Source: Balanoglossus misakiensis (lineage: Eukaryota; Hemichordata). From it: DNA of 64,000 nucleotides. Below the pieces are notes generated by a model. The model was given only the letters and a program-made list of their open reading frames with translations, was not told the DNA's origin and made no database searches. The DNA is taken from positions 5,270,001 through 5,334,000 of the forward strand of contig CM082590.2 of NCBI GenBank assembly GCA_040954595.2, given 5' to 3'. The position numbers were made by a program, and so were the translations under genes. Below, piece after piece: positions 50,601 to 58,564 of this stretch. Position 1 is the first letter of the stretch. Every line of letters starts with the position of its first letter.

Positions 50601-53600
50601 TGGCCATGGCAACTATTTTAAAACTAGTTTAATTATACAGTAGTAAATAGCGTTAGCGTTACGTCCAAAAGAAGTCGACCACTTCCCCATTGTTAGCTTG
50701 CGTTACACGGCCTCCACCGGTCGCCTACCGCCGGGAACTCACAGACCTGAACGCAGGGCTAGGAACACACATTCATGTACGCACAGAAACATACGACACA
50801 ACCTAACACAGAACTCAGCTATCGGCATGAACTGAAATAGGCACACGCTCCAGCAAAGCCTGAGTTATGACCGCATGTACATGTAGACTCATACACGGCC
50901 GCCAAGCAGAAAAGTCGTTTCGGGATTTTGACAAATAACATCGGAGGAGGCAAGTGACAGGCAATCATCAGGAAACAGATTATGTCTCATCACAGTCCTT
51001 CGGGGACGGTGTGATTTCAATATTACCTACACGTGGTGGGAAAGTATTTAATATAAAATTTAATATATTTAATATAACGAACGGTGACAGCAATACGTGG
51101 CAAGCCAAGTTCTGACAGGAACATTGCGATATTATTGGTGAACTTGTAGGGCTTCCTAGCAGCCAGCAATGCGCGGAATTAGCATATCCTCCGGCGGAAC
51201 AGCTGCATTTCCACACCTACTGAACCCAACTCTGTAAAGGTTGGATTTTCAGAAATTTGCACTTACTTTCATTCCATTCTTCGTACAACGGAAGATGTGG
51301 AACATGTTTTGCTTTACAAAAATCTACGTTTTTCATTAACTCCCCCCTTAATTTGCATAATACGCTCTTTTCGGTAAAAACAAACTGTACCAGGAAACGC
51401 CTACACTAGATGATTTCATGTCTTCGTACAAACACAGAGAAATAAACTGTCAGGTTTAATCCCCCTGAAATTGTTCCTTGCCTTTATACATAATTTTTCC
51501 AGACATCGACCGACCGCGTTATGGCAAGTGTCCACGGCTGTTTAGCCAACATCGAGAAACTTAGATTTAGGCTTATATTGAGCATTTGTGAACAGATAAA
51601 CAGTTAGGCGTAGGTCACACTATACATGTATAGGGCTCAGTCGATATACTCGTGTCAACAATGGCGCGATTCAAGCGCCTGTACCACCTGTTGCAGTCAT
51701 CACCTCAACAAGCTGACTGACTAAATACTTGGAATCGGACAACAGTGTGATAAGGTTTATCAGCGGAATCTAACCGACGTGCCAAGCTCAATGCAATGCA
51801 GGGCCGGGTTAACGCAGATTTGAGTCTTAGCAAGGCTGGCTTCTCTAGCTTGAGTGGTCGTCGCGTCGAGCGCTCTGCATGGATGATACACGTCCTCCCA
51901 TACCAGCGCAATCCCCACTGCAGTCGCCTCGACCTACTAGAATTATCAATTGCCGTCATGCCCAGTCTACGCTACAGTGGGCTGCTTTCTTCATTCAAAA
52001 AAATAATTCTAAAAATAGAATTTCAGGGTTTTATGGGCAATTTTTTTCCAACAAACAATGCACACAAGCGCAGCGCGATGAGAGATTCCGTTTTATAACC
52101 AGTTTATTTATTATAATGTGGTGTGGCAGGCAATATAATTATTGGTCAGAACTGGAATAGAGGATTTCTTTCATGCTTTTATCATTAGAAGGGGCTCTCA
52201 TTTATTTTACCTATATTACAATACACATTTATATTTACAATAATATAAATCTGCTGATCTTGATCTCACATTCATCACAATAAACAACACTCTTTGCTCA
52301 TTCAATAAAAAAAAAACATTACTTCTTGCTCTGAATGATTGATTTCTTTTTTTTAAATCATGATGGAACAATCCATAATTAACGAGACAGGCTGTCGTTT
52401 TTAAAATAGGTTGTTAAGTCTGGGTCGTTGGGAATAAGGCAGAGGAATAGTCGTTAACTATTTATTTTCATTTACCTATGTTCAAAAATGTGTGATATTG
52501 ATAACAAAACGTGACAACTGATGTGTGCGTGTAGACTAGAATTAGTGTGATTACAGTAACTTACTTTATCCTGCACATCAATGCTGGCATTGGATTGCAG
52601 TAGAAGTCTCACCACGTCACCATGGCCATACCTTGCTGCATGGTGTAACGGTGCCCGACCACCCTGTGGGAATACAACAAAATGGTGTCGCTGAAAATCC
52701 CTGACTATAAGTGTATAATGGAACACGCAATGTTTCATTAAGCATGCACTGTTACACACATTCTGAAACGTTCATTTTTGAGATGGCAGAACATGTTTTG
52801 CCGACACTTTTTTTTTGGGGGGGGGAGGGGATAAATTAATAGTAGGATACATCCCAGTCATCCACGTAATGGACATGAATGCATGATGAGGTGATAGGGC
52901 AGTGTACTTTGAGGGTACATTAACATCACAGGTATTCTTATACTTGAGATTTATGATACGCGCGTGTGTTGTTTTCATTTGAAGATATCCTCTGTACAAT
53001 ACCTCAAACTGACGATGATCTAAATATTATAAAAGCCTAGACAGCAGTTTCATTACCCCTTAAAAATGCATTGGAATTAGCCAATCATAGAACGCCAATT
53101 ATGAATGAAAGGTAAGAAATTTGCGGAACCACTATTGACATTCAAATGATTATGGTGGACTTCAGCCAGACAACTTTTTTTGTCTCGCCAGCCAGACCTC
53201 TCTCTTTGTCATTCGACGGCATAGCCACACAAAGTGCGCCACCAGCGGTGAAGCCACAAGAATCGAGCATCGGAGACAGCGTCGCCGCTTGTGGCGCCCT
53301 TCGTGTGCCTGGCCGCGACTTCGACTGAAAGCGAGGTGATGACGGTTTATGAAAGAATCCCACTTTGTAGATTTTCGGTTGAAAAGTCATCCCAAGTTTG
53401 GGGATTATTCCGTTGAAAAGTGACGCTTCTGGGTGGCACATACCCGTACACCTTCCTATGGGAGAACCCCCCGGCCTGTTGTGCAGGGTACATGGCACTC
53501 CTACAATTTACAATTATTTATTTTCGGAGCTTTATTTCGCTTCGTCGTTGTTACTGACAGCTATTACACTACAGTTTGTTTAAATATAAAATAAATGTGT

Positions 53601-56600
53601 CATCGTGCATGTAGCAATAGTTCATGGTTAGGTCCCTAACTTTCGGTCAAAAAGTTAACTATTGGTAGATTATTTATCGAAAAATCTAATTACGAATTTC
53701 GATATGAACACCCTGAACCCAACCTCTCGAATTACTCGACATTTTAATAAAATATTGCTTTATAGTGGTATGATATTCAAAAGTGAATTGGTTGGTCTCA
53801 AAAGAGATGAGAATTTAACTTGGCCGCAGGTATAGCCACTGTCCAAAAACTCTCCCTCAAACTCTTTCATACTCTTCATAATCCTATTATGCATGTCGGT
53901 TTATTGCACTAGTTTCGTGATTGACATCCCGAAGTTCGTCAACACTACAAAATATAAGTACAGAGTCACCTTTTTGGCCGTTCGGGCTATTGGTGAGTAA
54001 GCATGTAAAGCCACTTACCTTATCCTTAGCATTGACGTCAGCTCCATGGTCGATCAACACTTGTGCCACTTCCAGTTTATTGTACCGGGCTGCCACATGC
54101 AATGCTGTGGATTCATCCTGAAATTGACAAATCCATTTGAATTAAAATAAACACAAGCTATGTTCCAATGTTGGACTTGTAAGGTGATATGGCTATAATT
54201 TCAATGGAATTGATTTTTAACTGTAAGTGTTCACTGTGTTGAGTTAAATGTGTGTAGCATCTATAGTTGTTTCAGACCAAAACACACTATTGTTTCAGAG
54301 AACATTTATAACGTGTCCTATAGATTTTTCTAACAAGTGTAAGTGTAACACTATAAAATTATAATGTAGCGCACTATACATGTTTATGCACACTCATCGG
54401 CCCCACAGGTCTTAATATCATTTCATAAATTACATTGATATTTTGAAATTTCCAATCAGACTAAGTACTCTAACATATAAACATGACGGATGTGATACAC
54501 CCGACACAAACAATCCCCTGTTTCTCTGTTGATGTTGGTACGTACGGTACATCAATGTTATAATTACTGAATGTTGCTAGGAAACATCAGAAAAAGAATT
54601 GTCTAAACCAATCTGGACATTTCTCTCAAATTTGTATTTTTTTAAAAAGCGTTTTAGTATACATTGAATGGAACTGAAATCACATATGTCTGGTTCACTG
54701 AATTTAACAAAAAACGTAAAAGTAAAATTGTGGTCGCGCAAATAAGTGTGAAAGTGGAGTTCACTAAACAATTTGAATTCGCCCTTCTAATTAACACAAG
54801 AAAGTTGCTTGTTGAATTTATGTGACCAATCTGATTAAAATCAGATGTAGAGTTAGGCGTTGTCTTTACCTAATAGATGGTGATCATTTTGGCTGTTCTG
54901 TTCTCTGTCTTGGCCTTTCTCGGGTGGATGGTCCGTATCCGAACAGAAAAGCCAAGAATCAGCAATAGTAAAGCCACCGCCTAACATCCGATTTTACCAG
55001 ATAGTTATGTGCCAATCTGAAACGGTCTCTAAGCTCACAATGGCACATAATGCATGGGGCACATGCAATCACTAGCATCCTTCACAAATAAAGATATCGT
55101 CCAAATGGCAACTCTCCAGCCTGCAATGCCACAGATTCCACATATTCTTCGGGTGTCCGCAAATGAAACATTTCAACCTGGCCTTGTCACGACTCTGATA
55201 TTCTCCCTGTATTCCCCATAGACAAGCACTATGTCCTTACTCTGGCATTGTTCTATGTCCATCGAGGTACAGTAACACGTTCATCTTCACACATGTGTGT
55301 TTACTCAATCAAGTAATTTCTACAGCTAAGATATCCATCGAAGAGCCAGAGGAAATAAATATTACAATTAATCAACAGCTGCCCCACCTCAAAGATTCAA
55401 ATCACGCCTGAAGAATACACTTGTAATATAAACACCACAGACTAAAGAAATCCGCACTTGTTGTTTGTGAGGGCAATCAACGGCACTCTTTTCCATGACC
55501 ATATTCACCTGAATTTCGGTCGACTTACGACGCGGGATTTTTAATCTCTACTGTGCTGCTTTTGGGGTTTCAATTATTTGTAAACACTTTCATGTTTTAT
55601 GACATTTGCAAACATCGATCTGGATTTGTCAATAACCTCGCCACAGACTGTTACTGGTCACAATATACAGATAATTGGACATTTCATCCAAAACTATGTT
55701 CTTATTCGTTTCGGTTCCAAATTTCTCATTCTACCCTCAAATTGATATAAGAGAAACAAAGGAGGAAACAAGCTTTATATTTTGACACGTTTTCTATTTC
55801 AAATGCATTAAGCTTGTATATGAAACACAGGAAAGGTTTGTGTTCATCTGTGAGTCAAGGTCAATTAAATCTTTTGTCGCTTCAGATTCGTTACCTGTGT
55901 GACTGGGTTGTACGTGTGAAATGTTGAGTGAGGCAGTGTAAATACTTACAAAGATCAAGTATACACCCTTTGCATTGACATCATAGCCATCATCTATCAA
56001 CGATTGAATCCTTGCAACATCACCATCCTTAGCGGCATTAATGAGATCCTATAACATTCAGTGAAACATACAATTGTTATTTTTAATTATTCCGTTAAAT
56101 ATAAAATTCTTCAGTATTTGAACAGACCGTTGATTATGAACAAACCAAATCACAAACACCCAAGAAATAATACCTAAACTGTTATATCACATTGTATAAA
56201 CTTTGTGCATCGATGATATGGAAAAGTATTCTAATTACACATAAACGTACACGGCTTACACCAAAATATAGATACATGTACTGGAAAATGCCCGGATGAG
56301 CCCTTGGACTCATGATACAGCAACAGTCTCAAGAGAACGGTGAACAAATGCAATGAAAATATCACCATATGAATGTTTGTCCAAACTGTGTGGGCAAGTT
56401 ATTGTGTAGCTGTAGTAGTGTGTGGGTCGCGCGACAGCTTTGTATACCTGGTCGCTGATGTGCTTCCCAAGAAGCATTTTTGACTGTTTGATAGGGCTTG
56501 CATGATTGTCATAAAAGAAATGGGAACAAGGTTATGGTCAATTCACTGTCCAGCCACTCTATTGTTATAGTCTACAGATTTGGGATGTCGTCCTGTTGGT

Positions 56601-58564
56601 CAGAACATGGAATCCACAACCGACGTGGTCAGCAAAGAACGTCACGGCACGGCTGTCACTACACGGCCAAACGGATAACACTTGTTTCCGTTGTGATCAG
56701 CCATAATGTCACGGTCCATGTAGACTAGTTCATTTCTATCGGTTAGAATGTCTCATTTTCATAGTAGTTAACCGTATGCGCATAGGGACTGGTCAGTTTC
56801 TTTTATTTTTCTCTTATGTAATGAATGCAATGAGGTCAGTTTCTTCGACGGGGGTGGATTCTATTTTGTGGATAACAAAAAGTGACTGACCCGACCCCCT
56901 CATTGAACATGGAAAAAATGGGTGAAAATTCCAAAACAGGGTGACCTCTCCCATGAATACACCGCCCCCACCCAGGCCTAATAAACTGACCAGTCCCTTA
57001 TTTCGAAATGCATATGCCATTCTTCTTTGGAGTTGTGGATAATTCACGCACGCGTATAATATCCCTTCATGGAAAAAAAATGTGAGCTTTGATCGCGAAT
57101 AATAAAACATGGTGCAGACATTGCTAAAAGGAAACCATTCCATCGGTTAAATCACGGTCACAAAATACTGGAATTCCAACAAAACAAAAACAATGAATGA
57201 TACGACAACCAGCCCACAATGCACTTCTGAGAACAAAATGACTGACATGTAAATTTGAACAGATGAAGAACTTGCTGGTGTATACCCCCCCCCCCCCGTC
57301 TTGTACATGAAGGCAGAAGACAATAGACCACACTGAAATGTGCTAGTACCTCAATAATTTTTGTAGACATAACTGTTTATTAGAAATAAAAGAACTGATG
57401 CATGGTGTACCTTAATCTTACGTTGAATTGGGATTAAAGCGTTCATTAGCAACTTCTTCACTATGGTATATTAGTGTCTACAGATTTGGAACAAACATTC
57501 TGTGATGAAAATAATGTTTATGGTCAGTAGATATCACAACTTCATGTTTACACATGCACCGATTTAATTTAATTTCTTTTGGGATTACAACAAATATTGT
57601 GTTCTTGGAGAGAGAGTCAGTGTAAAAATGTCGAGGGGATAAATATTCATTTCTTTTTGTTCTTCCAAACTTAAGCGAGGGGTTTGGGTTAAATGAAAAT
57701 AGTTGCATTTGACATGCCTCACGTCATGCATTATTTTCGTGATTTTACTATCAAAGTTCGGTCGGTCGATTTTTAAAAGCTTACTCGAGGGTATGCGAAA
57801 ATGTATCATCAACCTGTCGTGTCGTCTGTCGGCAAAGGATACGGAGAAGATTGAGTCAGCTCATGCGGAATTAATAATTATCCACGACCCCTTATGACCA
57901 ACACCATGCCTGCGTCACCTTGAATGAACTCATTTCGGGTCAAAGGTTATAATTTGGTTTGGCGTCAATCTGACTGCCCCATATATAGACACATTGCCGG
58001 AATAGTTACAAAGTAATACAGACATGGATTTCAATGGGTGTTTTATCTAAAGCTACAACTTGCTCATAAAATTGTGTTTACTTGGGACTTGCTCAACCGG
58101 TAAAATTATTTTTGAAAAATATCGTTCAATGAGACTTGGACTTGTGAATGGAAAACATTGTGATTAGTGTGACTTTTTTGTCAACTGGGTAATCGTTTAT
58201 TTATGAATGCACTATCTAGCAATACACACAAACACTAGAAGTTTCTATATTTTCCGTGTGTAGGGCAAGCTGACCCGTTGAAAAATAATAAACCTATTAG
58301 GCACCGACTAGCGCCACAAGTCTTAACGAAACAGTCATTTGTTTTGTGACCAAAATGTCTGGTTAAATTTACGTGCATGGAGTTGAAGGGAGAAATTTTG
58401 AACAACAGTCCTCAGTCCCCCAAAAATCAAACAAAATATAAACCCCTCATAAAAACAGTCGTCGTACGCGTCACTGCCAGACATCGTTGCATTTGGTGTG
58501 AAATGTCAGTTGCTACAGTTAACAGTTCACTTACCAGTGGATCCTTGACTTTTCTGGAAGCCAT
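34357..58564 (-). CDS. Ankyrin-ROC-COR-death domain protein (kinase-less DAPK1-like), whole gene
   Basis: Multi-exon gene; the coding exons add up to about 911 codons and all join in phase. Domain order: five ankyrin repeats (residues about 11-175) and a capping half-repeat (176-194); a ROC Ras-like GTPase with P-loop GFGGVGKT (222-229), TPGIDV (263-268), DFAGQ (283-287) and SRAD (372-375); COR (from about 435); and a C-terminal death domain (about 781-884). ROCO proteins are GTP-dependent dimers that act as signalling scaffolds, and DAPK1 is the member that combines ankyrin, ROC, COR and death domain behind a kinase. Here no kinase exon is seen upstream of the start exon. Inferred role: cytosolic signalling or cell-death regulator. 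Introns are full of repeats, including a gypsy element and a duplicated ankyrin-exon segment. Confidence 0.85.
35671..35835. repeat. GATG/TATG microsatellite in intron
   Basis: Impure tetranucleotide repeat (GATG, TATG, GTATG) in the intron before the last coding exon. The repeat produces long spurious minus-strand reading frames. Confidence 0.9.
35960..36145 (-). CDS. ROCO gene, start of COR exon
   Basis: 186-bp phase-0 exon. [20 protein letters not shown] and [15 protein letters not shown] are the hallmark beginning of the COR (C-terminal of ROC) domain. Confidence 0.9.
36704..36852 (-). CDS. ROCO gene, end of ROC exon
   Basis: 149-bp exon, phase 1 to phase 0. It carries a charged helix ([15 protein letters not shown]) and [16 protein letters not shown], the G5-like strand and last helix of ROC. 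The GTGAGT donor is strong. Confidence 0.9.
37272..37419 (-). CDS. ROCO gene, ROC G4 exon
   Basis: 148-bp exon, phase 0 to phase 1. It starts [13 protein letters not shown], and the strand [13 protein letters not shown] holds the G4 motif as SRAD (NKxD in Ras). The final G joins CC of the next exon to form an Ala codon. Confidence 0.9.
37451..37505. repeat. AATC/AATT microsatellite in intron
   Basis: Run of ATCA repeats passing into AATT repeats, 30 bases beyond the acceptor of the ROC G4 exon. Confidence 0.9.
38128..38421 (-). CDS. ROCO gene, ROC switch-region exon
   Basis: 294-bp phase-0 exon. TPTPGIDV is the switch I/G2 area, and [18 protein letters not shown] is the DxxGQ/G3 motif in the form typical of ROC domains. 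A following [10 protein letters not shown] strand fits the GTPase fold. The position after DFAGQ is Cys where many ROC domains have Glu. Confidence 0.95.
38775..38903 (-). CDS. ROCO gene, ROC P-loop exon
   Basis: 129-bp phase-0 exon. After a basic linker (AEQRKKEF) it carries [19 protein letters not shown], the first strand, Walker A (GxxxxGKT) and first helix of a Ras-like GTPase. All key P-loop residues, including K and T, are present, so nucleotide binding is expected. Confidence 0.95.
39584..39640 (-). CDS. ROCO gene, capping ankyrin half-repeat exon
   Basis: 57-bp phase-0 exon, [19 protein letters not shown], typical of the last incomplete repeat that closes an ankyrin stack. It ends at a GTAACA donor. 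Confidence 0.9.
39686..42400. repeat. Intragenic segmental duplication, downstream copy
   Basis: Matches 50249-53330 in pieces: 39686-41110 with 50249-51640, and 41590-42400 with 52500-53330. It includes ankyrin exon 5. A sub-segment with poly-T/poly-G (41258-41480) is repeated at 41806-42030 and, in the other copy, at 52740-52970. A third fragment (42715-42790) matches 40268-40335. Confidence 0.8.
41629..41727 (-). CDS. ROCO gene, ankyrin repeat exon 5 (duplicated copy, downstream)
   Basis: 99-bp phase-0 exon reading [18 protein letters not shown] then [15 protein letters not shown], with the CCCACAG acceptor and GTAAG donor context shared with exon 3. Of 14 base differences from exon 3 only one is silent. 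Confidence 0.9.
42946..43087 (-). repeat. 3' LTR of the gypsy element
   Basis: 142 bp, starting TGTAATATATGC and ending ATATATCACA (TG...CA). It contains AATAAA on the minus strand and TGCATGCG. It is preceded by a polypurine tract (AAAGGGAAGG, about 43088-43103). Unusually short for an LTR. Confidence 0.75.
43184..43951 (-). pseudogene. Integrase C-terminal fragment
   Basis: [20 protein letters not shown] holds the catalytic Glu. It is followed by the C-terminal domain ([15 protein letters not shown]) and a basic tail ending [15 protein letters not shown] and a stop, 97 bases before the 3' LTR. Confidence 0.8.
43935..44189 (-). pseudogene. Integrase catalytic core fragment
   Basis: [13 protein letters not shown] and [19 protein letters not shown] give the two catalytic Asp residues of the DDE core. 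The frame is lost near 43940, just before the region with the catalytic Glu. Confidence 0.8.
44211..44786. mobile_element. Nested insertion in the integrase with TAA duplication
   Basis: 576 extra bases separate the integrase zinc domain from the core and are flanked by TAA (44208-44210 and 44787-44789), as in PIF/Harbinger-type elements. It has two parts: 44216-44644 with perfect 14-bp inverted ends (ATTATATTATATCA), and an adjoining hairpin at 44645-44786. No transposase is present. Confidence 0.6.
44645..44786. repeat. 142-bp hairpin AGCAATAACCCCCGCC...
   Basis: Imperfect palindrome with arms of about 65-70 bases (AGCAATAACCCCCGCC, CGGGTATACAC, GATTTGGGTACAATTCG and their complements). 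It is GC-rich compared with its surroundings. Confidence 0.8.
44787..45365 (-). pseudogene. RNase H tail and integrase zinc-binding domain
   Basis: [19 protein letters not shown] is followed by the integrase HHCC region ([17 protein letters not shown], then CSVCQRARP). The frame then runs into the nested insertion at 44211-44786. Confidence 0.8.
45289..45645 (-). pseudogene. RNase H fragment
   Basis: [40 protein letters not shown] and KFTLVTDH are the signature of the RNase H domain fused behind gypsy RT. A frameshift near 45360 moves the remainder into the next frame. Confidence 0.8.
45861..46367 (-). pseudogene. Reverse transcriptase fragment
   Basis: Fingers and palm of a gypsy RT are recognisable ([30 protein letters not shown]). 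The catalytic YxDD box reads KQDD, so the aromatic residue is lost. Frame breaks occur at about 46345 and 45895, and after the second the sequence continues in another frame to a TGA at about 45690. Confidence 0.8.
46383..47287 (-). pseudogene. gag zinc knuckles and protease fragment
   Basis: One open frame holds two zinc knuckles ([13 protein letters not shown] and [14 protein letters not shown]), then an aspartic protease with [11 protein letters not shown] (DTA in place of DTG/DSG) and LLGRNWL, then the linker to RT. The frame is lost in a T-run near 46396. Confidence 0.8.
47291..47353 (-). repeat. Truncated 5' LTR of the gypsy element
   Basis: The first ~62 bases of the LTR (TGTAATATATGC to AATAAACTACTACAG) are joined directly to a sequence just before the zinc knuckles. 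The rest of the LTR, the primer-binding site and most of gag are gone. Confidence 0.75.
47541..48035. repeat. Two-copy tandem repeat, 248-bp period
   Basis: GACAAATACTTGGAGCATTT at 47606 recurs at 47854 with diverged flanks. Two units are visible in the intron right after the gypsy element's target duplication. No coding content. Confidence 0.65.
48643..48720 (-). CDS. Possible alternative first exon inside the ROCO gene
   Basis: ATG at 48720 (MPKMSDNK..., then the acidic [12 protein letters not shown]) runs 26 codons to a strong GTAAGT donor in phase 0. It could therefore splice to the ankyrin exon at 41727 and give a protein with one full ankyrin repeat plus ROC-COR-death. Inference from phase and position only. 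Confidence 0.35.
48960..49058 (-). CDS. ROCO gene, ankyrin repeat exon 4
   Basis: 99-bp phase-0 exon. [18 protein letters not shown] then [15 protein letters not shown] is a clear ankyrin repeat with the TPxH motif. It lies between the two duplicated segments and is not itself part of them. Confidence 0.9.
49791..49882. repeat. CAT/CAA microsatellite
   Basis: (CAT)n followed by (CAA)n in the intron between ankyrin exons 3 and 4. It creates histidine/asparagine-rich spurious frames. Confidence 0.95.
50249..53330. repeat. Intragenic segmental duplication, upstream copy
   Basis: Partner of 39686-42400, with offsets of about 10.5-10.9 kb. It includes ankyrin exon 3. 51655-52490 is unique to this copy. 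Confidence 0.8.
52565..52663 (-). CDS. ROCO gene, ankyrin repeat exon 3 (duplicated copy, upstream)
   Basis: 99-bp phase-0 exon reading [18 protein letters not shown] then [15 protein letters not shown]. It lies in a segment (50249-53330) duplicated at 39686-42400, so it is a recent paralogue of the exon at 41629-41727: 23 of 33 residues are the same. Confidence 0.9.
53331..54018. other. Intron sequence, nothing recognised
   Basis: AT-rich intron between the upstream duplicated segment and ankyrin exon 2. No repeats shared with the rest of the window and no exon-like frame were seen. Confidence 0.5.
54019..54117 (-). CDS. ROCO gene, ankyrin repeat exon 2
   Basis: 99-bp phase-0 exon. [19 protein letters not shown] followed by [14 protein letters not shown] is a near-consensus ankyrin repeat. 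GTAAGT donor, CAG acceptor. Confidence 0.9.
54118..55949. other. Intron sequence, nothing recognised
   Basis: 1.8-kb AT-rich intron between ankyrin exons 2 and 1. There are short frames only, and none has good splice sites plus ankyrin-like residues. Confidence 0.5.
55950..56048 (-). CDS. ROCO gene, ankyrin repeat exon 1
   Basis: 99-bp phase-0 exon between ...TTATAG and GTAAGT. It reads [18 protein letters not shown], then a [10 protein letters not shown] turn, a typical N-terminal capping ankyrin repeat that lacks the TPLH motif. The last five residues (VYLIF) depart from the consensus, but the length fits the other 99-bp exons exactly. Confidence 0.8.
56448..56477 (-). CDS. ROCO gene, possible alternative start exon
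   Basis: ATG opens [10 protein letters not shown] and ends at CAG|GTATAC, a weaker donor, in phase 0 and 399 bases upstream of the first ankyrin exon. It could be an alternative first exon. Nothing else supports it. Confidence 0.25.
57287..57297. repeat. Poly-C run in intron
   Basis: A run of about 11 C residues in the first intron. It causes a glycine-rich minus-strand frame and is not a gene. Confidence 0.8.
57897..58110 (+). repeat. Dispersed copy of a segment from the left duplications
   Basis: CCATGCCTGCGTCACCTTGAATGAACTC onward matches about 11665-11870 and 21715-21890 with many substitutions. It shows that part of the left block is a dispersed repeat. It lies in the first intron of the ROCO gene, about 430 bases from the start exon. 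Confidence 0.6.
58535..58564 (-). CDS. ROCO gene, candidate start exon
   Basis: ATG in good context (GTAACCATGG) begins [10 protein letters not shown] and the exon ends at a consensus GTAAGT donor, in phase 0 like the ankyrin exons. The 5' UTR lies above 58564. Chosen as the main start because of the strong Kozak match and donor. A weaker alternative is the 10-codon exon at 56448-56477. Confidence 0.5.
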
